From Acidobacteriota bacterium (GTDB taxonomy: Bacteria; Acidobacteriota; Holophagae; Acanthopleuribacterales; Acanthopleuribacteraceae), in the NCBI GenBank assembly GCA_030066195.1, contig JASJCB010000014.1, positions 16,649-80,648 of the forward strand: 64,000 bases of DNA, given 5' to 3'. Position 1 is the stretch's first letter; each line of letters opens with the position of its first letter. Below are positions 62,322-64,000 of the stretch, one piece after another. The translations under genes and the position numbers were made by a program. The notes beneath the pieces are model-generated. The model ran no database searches and was not told the origin of the DNA. It worked only from the letters and a program-made list of their open reading frames with translations.

Positions 62322-62577
62322 CCGAGAATGCCCAACCGGAAATTTGGATTCCAAACAGCATGGAAGCCGGTCTGGAAGTAAAAACCTCAGAAACCTTGAC
62401 CAACGCAGTGTCACAAACCAGATCAAAGTAAACGGCTTATAGCTGACTGGGTTTTCCAGCAAGCTATTCGTAGTCAACTCGTAGTCGTTTGGGATGATAA
62501 CCAATGGTTCTCAATGAGACAAAATGGCGAATCTGGACGGGGGCTCTCTGGAAAGTTCGGCAAACAGTCGTTTTCGG
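62322..62577. repeat. Direct repeat copy 2 (~255 bp)
   Basis: Same orientation and order of blocks as 59602-59858 (see copy 1). It lies 290 bases beyond the 5' end of the secreted-protein gene, so about 2.7 kb separates the two copies. Confidence 0.8.
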
Positions 62578-62849
62578 TCCGGTGATCTCTTTCGCGTTCA
62601 GCAAAGGGTCGTTTTCGATCCAGATGCTAAGTGCAACTCTCGACTCAGTTACATCTTGGTCTGTCCGAGCCCGGAGCCGGCGAGCACCGGGGACGCGGCA
62701 ATACGAGGAATTGATTCCAGTCTAAACGCGGTAATTCTTTTCATCTGGGTTGGTTTGAGTCAAATACATCCTTTTAGGGCGTGAAATCAATATTTCCTCA
62801 AATAATCACCAATTTCTTTACATTACGAGCCATATTTTGCCTCTTTCAG

Positions 62850-63200
62850 GGACCTGTTCCCGGGAAAAGGTCTACCTTGAAGCGCCGAGGGTAGCATCAT
62901 TCCCCGGAATAGGACTGGTCTCCGAGTTCAAAGGTCGTCCCATTCCCGGGATGAGTTCAACCTGTCGGTCGTCGAACCTGTCTTTTTCCCGGAAAACTGC
63001 CCAACCAAAAACCATCTTGGGTTGTTTTTCCGAGAAATGGTTCCCATTCGAGTGGCAAGGGTCTACCCATTCCCGGGTCGAAAGTTGTCAAACAATGCCG
63101 GTTCGGTCCTGTTTTGGGGGATTGATGCCCCCTTTGGGATTTTGACCGGGCCTTTTCCCGGGTATCGAACCCGGTTTTCAAACGCCGGCGGCATGGTTCC
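62850..63200. repeat. Degenerate repeats built around TTCCCGGGA
   Basis: Eight or more occurrences of a TTCCCGGGA-type palindrome (variants TTCCCCGGAA, TTCCCGGAAAA, TTTCCGAGAAA) spaced roughly 40-45 bases apart, each followed by a GGTCTACC/GGTTCAACC-like stretch. No coding frame is supported. It is the fourth gene desert in the window with its own ~40-base repeat. Confidence 0.65.
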
Positions 63201-63226
63201 CGGGTATGGAGGTGTGGTTTTATTTT

Positions 63227-63553
63227 TCACAATACCGGTGCTCGGGAATAGCTATGGTGTCGCGCAACCGAGATGGTTTTCTTCCGGGGAAGAGAAGCGC
63301 TTTTAGTTTGGTCACCTTGCCGGGCAGCCTCGTAGTAGACCAATTCCCAGCCGTGGAAGATCAGTACCGGACAAATCCATTGGATGTGTTCCCCCACTTT
63401 TTTCAATCCGGGATCTTCACGATAACGGTTCATTTGGGAGGCGGCTTCTGTTGCCTTGGTTTGCAGCAGGGCGTACTTGCGCACTGTAATTCCGTCTGGC
63501 TCTTCTCCCGGAGGTTTCAGGCGACGTAGTTCCCTGCATATGGCGGCGATCCT
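63227..63553 (-). pseudogene. C-terminal remnant of an AAA/PD-(D/E)XK nuclease-family gene
   Basis: The frame contains QMNRYREDPGLKKVGEHIQW followed by ICPVLIFHGWELVYY. This matches the last ~40 residues of the intact protein at 55471-57219 (ARYRQDPALNKIGGKIDW; PILVFHGWELVYF). An in-frame stop at 63556-63554 cuts off the rest, and the reading runs past the expected end into unrelated codons. Only the 3' end of a former gene remains, beside the TTCCCGGGA repeat field. Confidence 0.75.
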
Positions 63554-63717
63554 CTATTCCTGGTAAGAGGCAAGTATTTCAAAAAAATCCTGGCCCCGGC
63601 GAGATATCTCGGGGTATCCTGGCTTGTCATCGAAACGACCTCACGGCGTCACATAAATCCCTGGCTTTCAGTCTTTTGTGCGATGCGTGAGTAGATCCCA
63701 CATAGAGAGAGGAAGTG

Positions 63718-64000
63718 ATGAGCGAGTCGGATGCAAAAGACCGGGATGGAACATCAGCGGAAAATGAACGGCCGGAAACGCCCGAAACCAAACCGGTAGC
63801 CAATCCGCACGATCGTTTTGTCAAGGTCGCCCTGGCCAATCGGCTTGTCGCTCGTGATTTTCTGGAAACCTATGTATCGGACGAGGTGAAGGCCCTGTGC
63901 AAGCTGGATGAACATCAATTGATCAAGCAATCGTTCGTCGATGCTGAACTCAGCGAGCACATTACCGACATCCTGTTTCGCGCCCCAAGCATCGACCCGG
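63718..64000 (+). CDS. Rpn-family recombination-promoting nuclease/putative transposase, 3' end beyond window
   Basis: The first 94 codons of a gene that runs off the right edge. After a charged N-terminus the text reads NPHDRFVKVALANRLVARDF, then LETYVSDEV and a DLSEH-like stretch (AELSEHITDILFR). These are the opening of the transposase_31/Rpn family with its PD-(D/E)XK fold; the conserved (H/N)D-F-K at the start is here HDRFVK. GAGAGGAAGTG precedes ATG 63718. It is the second Rpn-type gene in the window and belongs to a different subgroup from 11023-11988. Confidence 0.8.
   Translation, partial: MSESDAKDRDGTSAENERPETPETKPVANPHDRFVKVALANRLVARDFLETYVSDEVKALCKLDEHQLIKQSFVDAELSEHITDILFRAPSIDP

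Noticed and set aside
63160..63180. tRNA-like T-loop (GGTATCGAACCC)
   Set aside because: No acceptor stem, anticodon arm or CCA end can be built around it; it belongs to the TTCCCGGGA repeat field.

Overview
The window comes from a moderately GC-rich bacterial chromosome. No rRNA, tRNA or CRISPR array was seen. An ECF-type sigma factor next to large Hanks Ser/Thr kinases (one TPR-bearing, one Cache-bearing), repeated 6-bladed beta-propeller proteins, Rpn/PD-(D/E)XK-type genes and very long extracellular-looking ORFs together suggest an Acidobacteriota-like genome, for instance a marine Holophagae or Acanthopleuribacter relative. That placement is inferred from gene content, not from a marker gene.

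Layout. 1-10 kb: the start of an Ada/AlkA-type DNA alkylation repair gene, a secreted protein with 12-residue repeats, a divergent signalling block (TPR kinase on the minus strand; ECF sigma factor plus Cache-domain kinase on the plus strand), and a short-chain dehydrogenase homologue carrying both diagnostic motifs of halohydrin dehalogenases. 9.5-10.6 kb: repeat-rich non-coding DNA with degenerate ~40-bp direct repeats and a large inverted repeat. 10.6-18.7 kb: a co-directional minus-strand defence-like island. In transcription order it holds a PtuA-like ATPase fused to a second N-terminal AAA domain, a PtuB-like HNH nuclease overlapping it by 8 bp, a NACHT ATPase with leucine-rich repeats, an Rpn-type PD-(D/E)XK protein and a truncated copy of the latter. 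18.9-19.9 kb: a beta-propeller gene broken by one in-frame amber codon.

20-28 kb: a four-gene ABC-2 exporter operon (ATPase, permease, ATPase, permease), metX with a small partner gene, a CCA-adding enzyme/poly(A) polymerase homologue and a GCS2-family glutamate-cysteine ligase. 28.3-47.3 kb: three giant minus-strand ORFs of 2688, 2019 and 1623 codons, tightly spaced as one operon. The first is a subtilisin joined to a C-terminal pyroglutamyl-peptidase-like domain whose catalytic Cys is Ser. The second is a huge beta-rich protein with a coiled coil. The third has a carbohydrate-binding-like module and FN3-like domains. None has a Sec signal peptide that I can see.

47.3-64 kb: more degenerate repeats, a small secreted protein, a membrane-anchored penicillin-acylase-like protein with Thr at the predicted nucleophile, beta-propeller genes, pyrB-pyrI and a 3-hydroxybutyryl-CoA dehydrogenase, an AAA/PD-(D/E)XK protein, and a beta-propeller gene whose 3' end overlaps a 71-residue RiPP-like (pinensin/lanthipeptide-like) precursor. 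A secreted protein of unknown function follows, lying between two ~255-bp direct repeats. The window ends in another repeat field, a nuclease pseudogene fragment and the start of an Rpn-family gene.

Strongest candidates for undescribed biology: the dual-ATPase PtuA/PtuB plus NACHT-LRR island; the giant three-gene operon; the propeller-RiPP pair; the halohydrin dehalogenase; and locus-specific ~40-bp repeat fields that recur in four separate gene deserts.
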